A program made the translations under genes and the position numbers. From contig NZ_CP100128.1 in assembly GCF_024207115.1 (NCBI RefSeq), positions 496,001-560,000 of the forward strand: a stretch of 64,000 nt of DNA. The letters are read 5' to 3'. The notes beneath the pieces are model-generated. The model ran no database searches and was not told the origin of the DNA. It was given only the letters and a program-made list of their open reading frames with translations. Below, in pieces: positions 1-10,732 of the stretch (positions are counted from its first letter, which is position 1; each line of letters starts with the position of its first letter). The DNA is from Chromobacterium sp. IIBBL 290-4 (lineage in GTDB: Bacteria > Pseudomonadota > Gammaproteobacteria > Burkholderiales > Chromobacteriaceae).

Positions 1-1265
<1,265 letters not shown>

Positions 1266-1382
1266 AATCTCATAGCAAATTTTCTGGCACGCAAGTTCAA
1301 AGAAATAAACAAGTATCTCTTGTCTCTTGCAGTGCAAGTATTTGGCTTTCACCAAGTACTTACACCTATCGGTTATTCGTTC

Positions 1383-1394
1383 TGTTAAAGAGCA
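1383..1394 (-). promoter_or_regulatory. rrn boxA antitermination element
   Basis: The minus strand reads TGCTCTTTAACA, matching the consensus boxA of bacterial rRNA leaders that binds NusB/NusE. It lies about 120 nt upstream of the mature 16S 5' end and about 70 nt downstream of the predicted P1 start. Confidence 0.85.
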
Positions 1395-1472
1395 GTGCCG
1401 GACGCTGTTTTCGTCACACCGGAAACCGTTCCGTTTCCGCTGCTTCGTTCGCTGCGTCAGCTGAGGAGGCGA

Positions 1473-1501
1473 ACTATACGCCCGGGGCCTGGGATCGTCA
1501 A
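1473..1501 (-). promoter_or_regulatory. rRNA operon P1-type promoter
   Basis: On the minus strand a -35 TTGACG (1501-1496) and a -10 TATAGT (1478-1473) are 17 bp apart. The stretch after the -10 is GC-rich (CGCC), like the stringent-response discriminator of rRNA promoters. A/T-rich sequence just upstream (about 1505-1530) could act as an UP element. The leader from about 1466 to 1266 holds boxA and no gene. Confidence 0.8.
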
Positions 1502-1590
1502 CACCTTTTGCGAGAAAAAATGAACTTTCTGCGTACTTACGCGGCAAGCCCATGATTTGCAAGGAAACAGAAGTCAAAGAATTTTCAAAA

Positions 1591-1620
1591 CAGCAGCGCC
1601 GCCTTGCGGCGGCGCTGCTG
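1591..1620 (-). terminator. Rho-independent terminator of the glutathione peroxidase gene
   Basis: A perfect 13-bp inverted repeat (CAGCAGCGCCGCC / GGCGGCGCTGCTG) with a 4-nt loop is followed on the minus strand by TTTTGAAAATTC. It begins 11 bp after the stop codon at 1631. Confidence 0.8.
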
Positions 1621-1630
1621 AAATGCCGGC

Positions 1631-2191
1631 TCAAGGTTGAGCAGGCGCTGTCGATTGCGTGGTTTCCGGCTTCAAATAAGGCAAAAACGCCCCCACCACC
1701 TCAGGCGCGTCCGGCTTGGTGCGCGTGCCTATGCTGATGACCTTGCTGGCGCCCGGCAGAATCAGGTACTTGTGGAAATTCCACACCGGCGCATCCTCTG
1801 TGGCCGCGATCAACGCCTTGAAGAATGGCTGCGCGTCATCGCCGCGCACATGTCCCTTGCCAGCCATAGGAAAAGTCACGCCGTAATTGGCTTGGCAGAA
1901 TGCGCCGATTTCGCTGGGCTTATCCAGCTCCTGGAAAAAATCGTTGCTGGGAAAGCCGACTATCACCAGCCCGCGAGGACCATATTGCTTATAGAGCGAC
2001 TCCAACTGGGTGAACTGCGGCGTGAAACCGCAGTGGCTGGCGGTATTGACCACCAAGATGGGCTGCTCTTCGTATTTGCACAGATTGATCTCGCCGCCCA
2101 TCAAGCCCGGAACCGTATAGTTGAGCAAAGCCGGACAACTCGCCAACGCCGCTTGCCCCCACAACAGCAGCAACAAACCCCAACGCTTCAT
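1631..2191 (-). CDS. glutathione peroxidase family protein, exported
   Basis: Predicted 186-residue thiol peroxidase of the glutathione peroxidase family, which reduces hydrogen or organic peroxides. The peroxidatic cysteine is C54 in NTASHCGFT and the WNF motif is at 137-139. The first 18 residues are a hydrophobic signal peptide (MKRWGLLLLLWG...ALA), so it probably works in the periplasm. The ATG at 2191 was chosen because GGGGAGGA precedes it by 4-5 nt; a longer frame upstream has no signal peptide. The usual FPCNQFG segment reads FPSNDFF, so the position of the classical catalytic Gln is Asp. The family is clear from the motifs, but the physiological reductant cannot be told; the thioredoxin gene next door is a plausible partner. 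Confidence 0.85.
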   Translation of the reverse strand: MKRWGLLLLLWGQAALASCPALLNYTVPGLMGGEINLCKYEEQPILVVNTASHCGFTPQFTQLESLYKQYGPRGLVIVGFPSNDFFQELDKPSEIGAFCQANYGVTFPMAGKGHVRGDDAQPFFKALIAATEDAPVWNFHKYLILPGASKVISIGTRTKPDAPEVVGAFLPYLKPETTQSTAPAQP

Positions 2192-2311
2192 GACATCCTC
2201 CCCGTCGGACAAGATCCGACTCAGGCACCGCTCCAGATATAAGAATAGGGCAATACGCCCCGGCATTGCCCTATCGTCTCACAATTGCGCCCGCGCCATG
2301 CGCGGGGCCTG

Positions 2312-2674
2312 TCATTCTTGCTGGCTGGCGATATCCGCCCTCACCTTGTCCATATCCAGCTCGCGCAGGCTCTGGATCAGCTGTTCGAACTGCGCGCCCA
2401 TCATGGCGCCGGCCTGATTGAACACCATGATGCCGTCCTTGACTGCGATCAGCGTCGGAATGGAGCGGATATTGAAATGCCCCGCCAGATCGCGCTCGTC
2501 TTCGGTATTGATCTTGCCGAACACGATGTCCTCATGCTTGGCCGAGGCGGCCTCGAACACCGGGCCGAACATCTTGCACGGGCCGCACCACGGCGCCCAG
2601 AAGTCCAGAATGACCAAACCCTCTTCCTTCATATTGGCGTTGAAGTTGTCGGCGGTGAGATTGACGAAGGACAT
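2312..2674 (-). CDS. thioredoxin family protein
   Basis: A 120-residue thioredoxin-fold protein with the classical WCGPC redox centre (W29-C33) and the cis-proline in SIPTL (P73). There is no signal peptide, so it should be a cytoplasmic disulfide reductase. A GAAAGAGAG Shine-Dalgarno-like run precedes the ATG. It lies on the same strand as, and about 120 bp upstream of, the peroxidase gene. The C-terminal 15 residues (after QSLREL) are longer and more charged than in canonical TrxA, so it may be an accessory thioredoxin rather than the main one. Confidence 0.9.
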   Translation of the reverse strand: MSFVNLTADNFNANMKEEGLVILDFWAPWCGPCKMFGPVFEAASAKHEDIVFGKINTEDERDLAGHFNIRSIPTLIAVKDGIMVFNQAGAMMGAQFEQLIQSLRELDMDKVRADIASQQE

Positions 2675-2806
2675 GATGGCTCTCTTTCTATATGGCTGCG
2701 CCCATCAGCGACGGGCTCTTCACAGCCAAAGATATGAACAGGCCGCCGCCATTGCAAGACGCGGGGCGGGTTGAATTTTTCAATCGCCCCGATAGCCGCG
2801 CGCGCC

Positions 2807-4009
2807 TCAGGCGATGAATGGCATGGCCAGATAGAGCTTGATCACGATGGCGTTGACGATATCGATGAAGAAGGCCCCCACCATGGGCACCACCAGGAAG
2901 GCCAGATGCGAAGGGCCGAAACGCTCGGTCACCGCCTGCATATTGGCGATGGCGGTGGGCGTGGCGCCCAGGCCGAAGCCGCAATGGCCTGCCGCCAGCA
3001 CCGCTGCGTCGTAATTACGGCCCATCACCCGGAAGGTGACGAACACGGCGTACAGCGCCATCGCCAAGGTCTGCAACAACAACAGAGCGAAGATAGGCAG
3101 CGCCAAGGCGGCCAAATCCCACAAGCGCAGCGACATCAGCGCCAGCGCCAGGAATAGCGACAGGCTGACATTGCCCACCACAGACACTTCGCGCTCGAAG
3201 ATCTTGTACCACCCCAGCGCCGCCAGGCCATTGCTGATCAATACGCCGACAAACAGCACGCAGACAAAGGTCGGCAGCTCCAGCGCCGTGCCTTTCAGCA
3301 AGCCGCCGAGGAAAGTGCCGCCCAACAGGCAGACCGCGATCAAGGCCAGCGATTCGATGAAGGAATGCGGTGTGATCAGACGCTGCGCGTCAGGTTGTTC
3401 GAAGCCTTGCGGCGCTTGGTCGGCGTTATGCTCGGCGCCGGGCGTTTTCACCCGTTTGACCAGGAAACGCGCCACCGGTCCGCCGATCAAGCCGCCCAAC
3501 ACCAGGCCGAAAGTGGCGCAAGCCATCGCCAATTCCGCGGCGGAGGCCAAACCGTATTTGTCTGCGAAGGTGCCGCTCCAGGCCGCGCCGGTGCCATGGC
3601 CGCCGGACAAGGTGATGGATCCGGCCAGCAAGCCCATCAGCGGATCCAGGCCCAAAGCGCTGGCCACCGCCACGCCCAGGGTGTTCTGCACCAGCAGCAG
3701 GCCCACCACCACGCCGAGGAAGATACCCACCGTCTTGCCGCCCTGTTTCAGGCTGGACAAATTGGCGGTCAGGCCGATTGCGGCGAAGAAAGCCAGCATC
3801 AGCGGTGTTTGCAAAGAAGTATCGAAGCGCACCTCCATGCCTGAGAATTGCCGCCACGCCAGCAAAGCTGCCGCCACCAGCAGGCCGCCGGCTACCGGTT
3901 CTGGAATGTTGTAAGTGCGCAGCACGCCAGTATGGGCGACCAGTTTGCGTCCCAGCAGCAGGACGAGCGAGGCGGCCACCAGCGTGCCGTAGAAGTCGAG
4001 TTGGATCAT
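2807..4009 (-). CDS. gltS: sodium/glutamate symporter GltS
   Basis: A 400-residue polytopic inner-membrane protein of the glutamate:Na+ symporter family, which imports glutamate with sodium. Two features fit the pair of re-entrant family motifs: the SGGHGTGAAW segment in the N-terminal half and the GHCGFGLGATPTAIANMQAV segment in the C-terminal half. Ten or more hydrophobic helices are visible and the length is typical for GltS. The start at 4009 (MIQLDFYGT) has a GGGAGAA ribosome-binding site. It is probably transcribed alone. Confidence 0.93.
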   Translation of the reverse strand: MIQLDFYGTLVAASLVLLLGRKLVAHTGVLRTYNIPEPVAGGLLVAAALLAWRQFSGMEVRFDTSLQTPLMLAFFAAIGLTANLSSLKQGGKTVGIFLGVVVGLLLVQNTLGVAVASALGLDPLMGLLAGSITLSGGHGTGAAWSGTFADKYGLASAAELAMACATFGLVLGGLIGGPVARFLVKRVKTPGAEHNADQAPQGFEQPDAQRLITPHSFIESLALIAVCLLGGTFLGGLLKGTALELPTFVCVLFVGVLISNGLAALGWYKIFEREVSVVGNVSLSLFLALALMSLRLWDLAALALPIFALLLLQTLAMALYAVFVTFRVMGRNYDAAVLAAGHCGFGLGATPTAIANMQAVTERFGPSHLAFLVVPMVGAFFIDIVNAIVIKLYLAMPFIA

Positions 4010-4024
4010 CGGTTCTCCCTTTAT

Positions 4025-4042
4025 CGTTTTCGAGCGAAAACG
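4025..4042. promoter_or_regulatory. palindrome just upstream of gltS
   Basis: CGTTTTCG-AG-CGAAAACG forms 8-bp perfect arms 16 nt upstream of the gltS start codon. It could be an operator or a small hairpin next to the ribosome-binding site. No regulator is recognised. Confidence 0.35.
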
Positions 4043-4244
4043 CGTCCGCGCCGCGACGCAGACAAACCGATGAATCAGGAAGGCATGGAGGCGCTCCGCA
4101 TCCCGCCGCGCTCGCGGCGAGGCGGCTGAAGAGCCGCCGGCTGGCTGGTCGGCGACTCCATGCGGAAACGCGCTTTACTGTACGAGTGCGGAACCGGCAA
4201 TAAAGTTCACGTAAAAACGTTTTACAATCAGCGGGATGCTGAAA

Positions 4245-5189
4245 TCAGCCGCGGCTGATGCGCCAGCATTGGTGGATTTTGCGGTTGCGGAAGTCTTCCG
4301 GCACCGACTGCGCGCTGATGTCGCGGATCTGGTAATCGTCGCCCAGCCGCTCGTCCAGCTCGAAAGTGCGCAGATTATTGGAGAAGTACAGCACGCCGCC
4401 CGGGGCCAGCAAAGCCATGGCGTAATCGATCAGCCAGACATGGTCGCGCTGCACGTCCAGGATGTCGCGCATCTTCTTGGAATTGGAGAAGGTGGGCGGG
4501 TCCATCACGATCAAATCGAACTGCTTGCCCTCGTCCACCGCTTCTTCCAGATACTGGAACACATCGGCGCGCACCAGTTGGTGCTTGGCCAGGTCCAGGC
4601 CGTTGAGCTCGAAATTGCGGCGCGACCAGTCCTGATAGGTATTGGACATGTCCACGGTTTCGGACGACACCGCGCCGCCGGCGCCGGCGTAGACGGTGAA
4701 GCTGCCGGTATAGGCGAACAGATTCAGAAAACGCTTGCCGGCCGCCTCTTCGCGCACCCGCTTGCGGGTATTGCGGTGATCCAGGAACAAGCCGGTGTCC
4801 AGATACTGGTCCAGATTGATGATGAAGCGCTGGCCGAACTCCTCGACGATGAAGTCCTCGCCTTCCACGCCTTCCTTTTCATACTGGCTGACGCCTTTCT
4901 GGCGGCGGCGATTCTTCAACGTCACGCCGGCGGCCGGCAGGCCGGTCACCTGCTCGATGGCCGCCACCACCGCGTCTATCCATGCGCGATACTCGTCGTC
5001 TTCCATTTCCCAGCCGGTGTCGTACTCCTGCAGATGCACGCGCTGGCCGTAGACATCGACCGCGAACGGGAACTGCGGCACGTCCTTGTCATAGACGCGC
5101 CAAGCGTCCAGCCCCTGACGGCGGGCCCATTTGGCGTAATGCTTGTAATTCTTGGCCAGACGGTTGGCAAAGGCGCTGACATCCTGCAT
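4245..5189 (-). CDS. rlmK: RlmK-like 23S rRNA methyltransferase (class I SAM-dependent)
   Basis: A 314-residue protein that matches the C-terminal (RlmK) half of E. coli RlmKL, which makes m7G2069 in 23S rRNA. The N-terminal part resembles the FANRL.KN..... KWAR segment and the R.YD.D.P....VD pattern of that domain. The SAM-binding motif is NLFAYTGSFTVYAG and the catalytic-loop motif is DPPTFSNSKK, followed by VQRDH and a FSNN segment. It is encoded as a separate gene rather than fused to RlmL. The ATG at 5189 was preferred because CGAGGA lies 7 nt upstream; a TTG seven codons earlier lacks a ribosome-binding site. The exact target nucleotide is inferred from family resemblance. Confidence 0.82.
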   Translation of the reverse strand: MQDVSAFANRLAKNYKHYAKWARRQGLDAWRVYDKDVPQFPFAVDVYGQRVHLQEYDTGWEMEDDEYRAWIDAVVAAIEQVTGLPAAGVTLKNRRRQKGVSQYEKEGVEGEDFIVEEFGQRFIINLDQYLDTGLFLDHRNTRKRVREEAAGKRFLNLFAYTGSFTVYAGAGGAVSSETVDMSNTYQDWSRRNFELNGLDLAKHQLVRADVFQYLEEAVDEGKQFDLIVMDPPTFSNSKKMRDILDVQRDHVWLIDYAMALLAPGGVLYFSNNLRTFELDERLGDDYQIRDISAQSVPEDFRNRKIHQCWRISRG

Positions 5190-5267
5190 GGGAAATCCTC
5201 GAAACGGCAAAACAAACGCGCCAGACGAATCTGGCGCGGCTGAACATTCAAAACTGCATTATAAGGC

Positions 5268-5762
5268 TTATTGCTGCGAATACATCTCCAGCATCTTGCG
5301 GTAAACCGGTTCCGGCAGATATTGGCGGATCACGCTTTCCCAACCGCGCGGCCCCACCAGGCCCTTGACCATGGTGGACGACACTTCGGCGTACTGCCGC
5401 GGCGGCAACAGGAAGAGAGTGGTGATGTCCGGATGCAAATCGGAATTGATGTAACGCATGGTGCGTTCGTATTCGTAGTCGCTGGCGGTGCGGATGCCGC
5501 GGACGATGTAGTTGGCGCCCACGCTTTGCGCGTAGTTGACCAGAAACTGGTTCTCGAAAACGTCTACCCTGAGCTTGGCCGATCCGGCCGTCACCTCGCG
5601 CAGCAGCGCCACGCGCTCCTCCACGCTGAAGGTGCAATGCTTGTCCGGATTGACGCCCACGGCGACGATCAGTTCATCGAACAGTTCCACCGCCTCGCGT
5701 ATCATCCACAAGTGGCCATTGGTCACGGGGTCAAAGCTGCCGGCGTATACGGCTCGTTTCAA
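5268..5762 (-). CDS. coaD: phosphopantetheine adenylyltransferase
   Basis: CoaD catalyses the fourth step of coenzyme A synthesis, adenylating 4'-phosphopantetheine. The nucleotidyltransferase signature [10 protein letters not shown] sits at the N-terminus. [15 protein letters not shown] and SSTMVKGL follow in the expected order. The start is taken as TTG at 5762: AGGAAG lies 7 nt upstream and the resulting 164 residues match the usual 160-residue family length. An in-frame ATG at 5798 would add 12 residues without a good ribosome-binding site. A longer frame extends even further upstream but runs into the neighbouring gene. Confidence 0.92.
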   Translation of the reverse strand: MKRAVYAGSFDPVTNGHLWMIREAVELFDELIVAVGVNPDKHCTFSVEERVALLREVTAGSAKLRVDVFENQFLVNYAQSVGANYIVRGIRTASDYEYERTMRYINSDLHPDITTLFLLPPRQYAEVSSTMVKGLVGPRGWESVIRQYLPEPVYRKMLEMYSQQ

Positions 5763-5889
5763 TTGGCGTCTTCCTCTGGCTTTGGCGATGTGTTCCATGG
5801 CGAATGTATCTTGCAGGGGCGGGGTGGTAAAGCGTTTTTTGTGCGATGCGGCAAAAAATGCGCCGCATCGCGACCTTGTCATCCTATGG

Positions 5890-6297
5890 TCACAACTGGC
5901 AGTTGACCATCCAGCAAACGCCGAATCTATCACTAAAACAGCCAAAAAGCGCGCCCCAGAATGTCTGATGCAGGTCCATCGTCACCTTGCCGCCGACGCT
6001 GAGCGCGGCAAACACCTTGCGGGCTTTGTCTGCATCGCCCTCCAGGTTGATGGACAAGGTGATTTGCGGCGTGGGCGCCATCGGCTGAGAGGTATCGGAA
6101 ATCATCAGCACATTGGGACCAAACACCAGCCGCGCATGCATGATCCAGTCGGGATTCGGCTCGCCCATGTCCGGCGCGCTCTCCGGCGCGTCGCCATAGC
6201 GCATCAGCATGGCGATCTCGCCTGACAAGGCGTCGCGGTAGAAGTTAAGCGCCTCCTCGGCGCGTCCATTGAAATTCAGATACGGATACACATGCAT
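5890..6297 (-). CDS. PhnB-like VOC-superfamily protein
   Basis: A 135-residue protein that begins [20 protein letters not shown], the typical opening of the PhnB/YjdN branch of the glyoxalase/bleomycin-resistance (VOC) fold. It continues with [21 protein letters not shown] and a closing [20 protein letters not shown]. Members bind a metal in a beta-alpha-beta-beta-beta fold; the substrate is unknown for most. GGAGG precedes the ATG at 6297 by 7 nt. It is not obviously linked to its neighbours. Confidence 0.88.
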   Translation of the reverse strand: MHVYPYLNFNGRAEEALNFYRDALSGEIAMLMRYGDAPESAPDMGEPNPDWIMHARLVFGPNVLMISDTSQPMAPTPQITLSINLEGDADKARKVFAALSVGGKVTMDLHQTFWGALFGCFSDRFGVCWMVNCQL

Positions 6298-6357
6298 GGC
6301 AAGCCTCCGTGGGTGGTGGGAAGCCCAGTGTACGCCGCGCGATACGACGATGAAATG

Positions 6358-6389
6358 AAAAAAGCCCGCGGCGCAAAACACCGCGGGCT
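6358..6389 (-). terminator. Rho-independent terminator of the dpp operon
   Basis: AGCCCGCGG and CCGCGGGCT form a 9-bp GC-rich stem followed on the minus strand by TTTTTTC. It lies 19 bp past the dppF stop. Confidence 0.88.
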
Positions 6390-6407
6390 GCCGATGCCGA
6401 TTTGGTC

Positions 6408-7371
<964 letters not shown>

Positions 7372-7379
<8 letters not shown>

Positions 7380-8352
7380 GCTGCTTCTCCTTGGCCAGCA
7401 ACGGGTAGTGGCAACGCACCGCGCCATGTTCGTGGGCGGTCAATCCGGGCCGCTGGCTGCGGCAGTTGTCCTGCGCGTACGGGCAGCGCGGCGACAGCAA
7501 GCAGCCGCTCGGGCGGTCGTACTGCCCCGGCACGATGCCGGGCAGCGTGGCCAAGCGGCGCGCGCCCTTGCTGTGCTCCGGAATGGACGACAGCAGCGCC
7601 TCGGTGTAGGGATGGACCGGGTGGCGGAAGATTTCCGGCACCGTGCCCATCTCCGCCGCCTGGCCGGCGTACATCACCACCAGGCGCTGCGCCACCTCGG
7701 CCACCACCGCCAGGTCATGGGTGATCAGGATCAGCGCCATGTTCTGGCTCTTCTGCAAAGACACCAGCAGTTCCATGATCTGCGCCTGGATGGTCACATC
7801 CAGCGCCGTGGTCGGCTCGTCGGCGATCAACAGCTTGGGGTTGCAGGCGATGGCCATGGCGATGGCCACGCGCTGGCTCATGCCGCCGGACAGCTGGTGC
7901 GGATAGGCGTCCAGCCGCGTCGCCGCCGCCGGGATCTCCACCAGCTCCATCAGCTCCAGCGCGCGCGCTTTCAAGGCCGCGCCGCGCAGGCCCTGGTGCG
8001 CCTTCAGCACTTCCATGATCTGGTAGCCGACGGTGTAGCTGGGGTTCAGCGCCGTCATCGGGTCCTGGAAGATCATCGAGATGTCTTTGCCGACGATCTT
8101 GCGGCGGCCGCGCGCCGAAATGGTCAGCAGGTCCTTGCCATCGAAGCTCAGTTCGTCGGCGACGATGCGGCCCTGCCCTTCCAGAAGGCCCATCATCGCC
8201 ATCATGGTGACCGACTTGCCGGAGCCGGACTCGCCGACGATGCCGACGATCTCGCCCTGGTCCACCGTCAATTCCAGCCCTTCCACCACGCGGAAGGGGT
8301 TCTTCTCCGAGCCGAACTCGACCGAGAGATTCTTGATTCGCAACAGACTCAT
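7372..8352 (-). CDS. dppD: dipeptide ABC transporter ATP-binding protein DppD
   Basis: A 326-residue ATPase partner of DppF. Walker A is GESGSGKSV, the signature [15 protein letters not shown], and Walker [13 protein letters not shown]. The C-terminal extension carries [14 protein letters not shown], the Cys cluster shared by oligopeptide-transport ATPases. GAGGATAAG precedes the ATG. It begins 10 bp after dppC ends and overlaps dppF. Confidence 0.93.
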
Positions 8353-8362
8353 ATTCTTATCC

Positions 8363-9283
8363 TCAGGCCACGCGCTTCAGCTTGGGGTCCAGCGCGTCGC
8401 GCAGGCCGTCGCCCATCAGGTTGATCGCCAGCACCGACAGCAGAATGGTCAGACCCGGCATGGTCACCACCCACCAGGCGCGCTCGATGTAGTCGCGCGC
8501 CGAGGCCAGCATGGTGCCCCACTCCGGCGTCGGCGGCTGCACGCCCAGGCCCAGGAAGCCCAGGGCGGCGATTTCGAGAATGGCCGAGGAAAAGCTCATG
8601 GTGGCGTGCACGATCAAGGGCGCCATGCAGTTGGGCAGCACGGTGACGAACATCAGCCGGAACAGGCCGGCGCCAGCCACACGCGAAGCCACCACGTAAT
8701 CGCGGTTCAGCTCAGTCATCGCCGAGGCGCGGGTCAGACGCACATAGGCCGGCAAGGACACGGTGGCGATGGCGATCATCGCATTGGTCAGGCCAGGTCC
8801 GAGAATGGCCATGATGGCTACCGCCAGCAGCAAGGACGGCAGCGCCATCATGATGTCCATCAGCCGCATGATGGTGGCGCCCAGCACCTTGGGGAAGAAG
8901 GCGGCCAACAGGCCCAGGATCACGCCCGGAATCAGCGCCAACAGCACCGACATCAGGCCGATGAATAGCGACATGCGCGCGCCGTAGATCAGCCGCGACA
9001 GGATGTCTCTGCCCAGCTCGTCGGTGCCGAACAGGAATTGCAGGCTGCCGCCCGCCTCCCATGCCGGCGGCGTCAGCAGGTGGTCGCGGTATTGCTCGAT
9101 CGAGCTGTACGGCGCCAATACCGGCGCCAGCAGCGCACAGGCGGTGATGAACAGCACGAAGACCAGACCGGCCACCGCGCCCTTGTTGTGGGAAAAGCCC
9201 TGCCAGAACTCCTTCAGCGGAGACGGATAGGACAACGCCAGGTCGGCCGTCTGCGCGGCCGCGGTTTGATTGCTTTGGCTCAT
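8363..9283 (-). CDS. dppC: dipeptide ABC transporter permease DppC
   Basis: A 306-residue inner-membrane permease with the N-terminal cytoplasmic segment and first helix typical of DppC/OppC, then the binding-protein-dependent transport domain. The EAA loop region is visible around the [11 protein letters not shown] segment, and the [13 protein letters not shown] motif is characteristic of the C-type subunit. It sits 13 bp downstream of dppB. Confidence 0.93.
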   Translation of the reverse strand: MSQSNQTAAAQTADLALSYPSPLKEFWQGFSHNKGAVAGLVFVLFITACALLAPVLAPYSSIEQYRDHLLTPPAWEAGGSLQFLFGTDELGRDILSRLIYGARMSLFIGLMSVLLALIPGVILGLLAAFFPKVLGATIMRLMDIMMALPSLLLAVAIMAILGPGLTNAMIAIATVSLPAYVRLTRASAMTELNRDYVVASRVAGAGLFRLMFVTVLPNCMAPLIVHATMSFSSAILEIAALGFLGLGVQPPTPEWGTMLASARDYIERAWWVVTMPGLTILLSVLAINLMGDGLRDALDPKLKRVA

Positions 9284-9296
9284 ATTGCGTCCCTGC

Positions 9297-10325
9297 TTAC
9301 TTGGCGTGACGGATGCGCGGATTGGCGATGCCGTACAGGATGTCGACGATGAAGTTGGTGACGATCACCAATGTGGCCACCATCAGGATGCCGTTCTGCA
9401 CCACCGGGTAGTCGCGGCGGGCGATGGCGTCGATCAGCCATTTGCCTATGCCGGGCCAGGAGAAGATGGTCTCGGTCAGCACCGCGCCGCCCATCAGCGT
9501 GCCCACTTGCAGGCCGATCACGGTCAAGACCGGAATCAGCGCGTTGCGCAGGGTGTGGATGAAGATCACGCGCGCCGGCGACAGGCCCTTGGCGCGGGCG
9601 GTGCGGACATAATCGTCGCGCAGCACTTCCAGCATCGACGAGCGCGTCATCCGCGCGATCACCGCCAGCGGAATGGTGCCCAGCACGATGGACGGCAGGA
9701 TCAGGTGCATCAGCGCGCTCTTGAACGCGCCGGAGTTGGCCTCGGGATCGGCCGCCTCGGCCAGCCAGCTGTCTATCAGCATGAAGCCGGTGCGCGGCGC
9801 GATGTCGAAGGTCAGATCCATGCGGCCGGATACCGGCGTCCAACCCAGCTTCACCGAGAAGAACATGATCAGGATCAGGCCCCACCAGAAGATGGGCATC
9901 GAAAAGCCGGTCAGCGAAACGCCCATCGCGCCGTGATCGAACAAGGAGCCGCGCTTGATGGCGGCCAGCACGCCGGCCAGCAGCCCCCAGAACACGGCGA
10001 ACAGCAGCGCGGACAACGCTAGCTCCAGCGTGGCCGGGAACAGGGTTTTGAATTCGGTCCAGACGCCGGCCTTGGTGACCAGCGACTCGCCCAGATTGCC
10101 ATGCAGCAGATTGCCGACATAGTCCAGATACTGGGCGTACAAGGGCTTGTCCAGCCCCAGGCGATGCAGCGCCTCGGCGTGCAGCTTGGGATCGAGCGTG
10201 CGCTCGCCCACCATCACTTCGACCGGGTCGCCGGGAATCATGCGGATCAGGCCGAAAGTCAGCAGCGTGATGCCGAAGAAGGTGGGCACCAGCAGGCCCA
10301 ACCTGCGCAGGATGAATGAAAACAT
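9297..10325 (-). CDS. dppB: dipeptide ABC transporter permease DppB
   Basis: A 342-residue permease of the DppB/OppB type. It opens with MFSFILRRLGLLVPTFFGITLLTF, has the IPGDPVE segment, and has the EAA-loop motif in YVRTARAKGLSPARV. It ends with the expected GIANPRIR tail. It pairs with DppC in the membrane. About 400 bp separate it from dppA, and a stem-loop lies there. Confidence 0.93.
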   Translation of the reverse strand: MFSFILRRLGLLVPTFFGITLLTFGLIRMIPGDPVEVMVGERTLDPKLHAEALHRLGLDKPLYAQYLDYVGNLLHGNLGESLVTKAGVWTEFKTLFPATLELALSALLFAVFWGLLAGVLAAIKRGSLFDHGAMGVSLTGFSMPIFWWGLILIMFFSVKLGWTPVSGRMDLTFDIAPRTGFMLIDSWLAEAADPEANSGAFKSALMHLILPSIVLGTIPLAVIARMTRSSMLEVLRDDYVRTARAKGLSPARVIFIHTLRNALIPVLTVIGLQVGTLMGGAVLTETIFSWPGIGKWLIDAIARRDYPVVQNGILMVATLVIVTNFIVDILYGIANPRIRHAK

Positions 10326-10732
10326 GGATACCTCTCCAGGGCGCTTGCGCCATCAGCGGCGGCGAGCGCCGTCAAACCTTGGATATAGAGCGTGCAGAAA
10401 GTCGGCGCGGGAGAGGCAAGACGGATGCGCGCGAGGCGCATGAACTTTGAAGAGGTGCCGGACAGCGGAATGGCAACTAAACCACCCACCAGCATTAGCT
10501 GCATCCACTGTCGCGGCAGGAGAGACAATATCAGCCCTAGCGCTTTGACAGATTGACGCAGGTCAAGCCGGCATCGCCGCCGCTCGCCCAAGCTTCTCCA
10601 GACTTGTATTCCCGTGCAGATACTGCCATGCCGAGCCGCCGTCCTCTCTAACGGAGGACTGATCGCCGCGACACTTGACGCAAGGCGGGAGCGCTTGCGC
10701 GCCCCGCCCTCTTGGCTTAATTCAAACCAGTC
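10326..10732. other. dppA-dppB intergenic region, no gene seen
   Basis: This 407-bp stretch holds no convincing reading frame on either strand. The only structure noted is the stem-loop at 10684-10708 next to the end of dppA. Whether dppBCDF has its own promoter here cannot be decided from the sequence. Confidence 0.6.
10684..10708 (-). terminator. stem-loop after dppA, possible attenuator
   Basis: On the minus strand GGCGGG-GCGC and GCGC-T-CCCGCC pair around a 4-5 nt loop, 25 bp after the dppA stop. No T-run follows, so it is more likely a read-through or mRNA-stabilising structure than a full terminator. Such a structure would let the binding protein be made in excess over the permease, as in many ABC operons. 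Confidence 0.45.
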
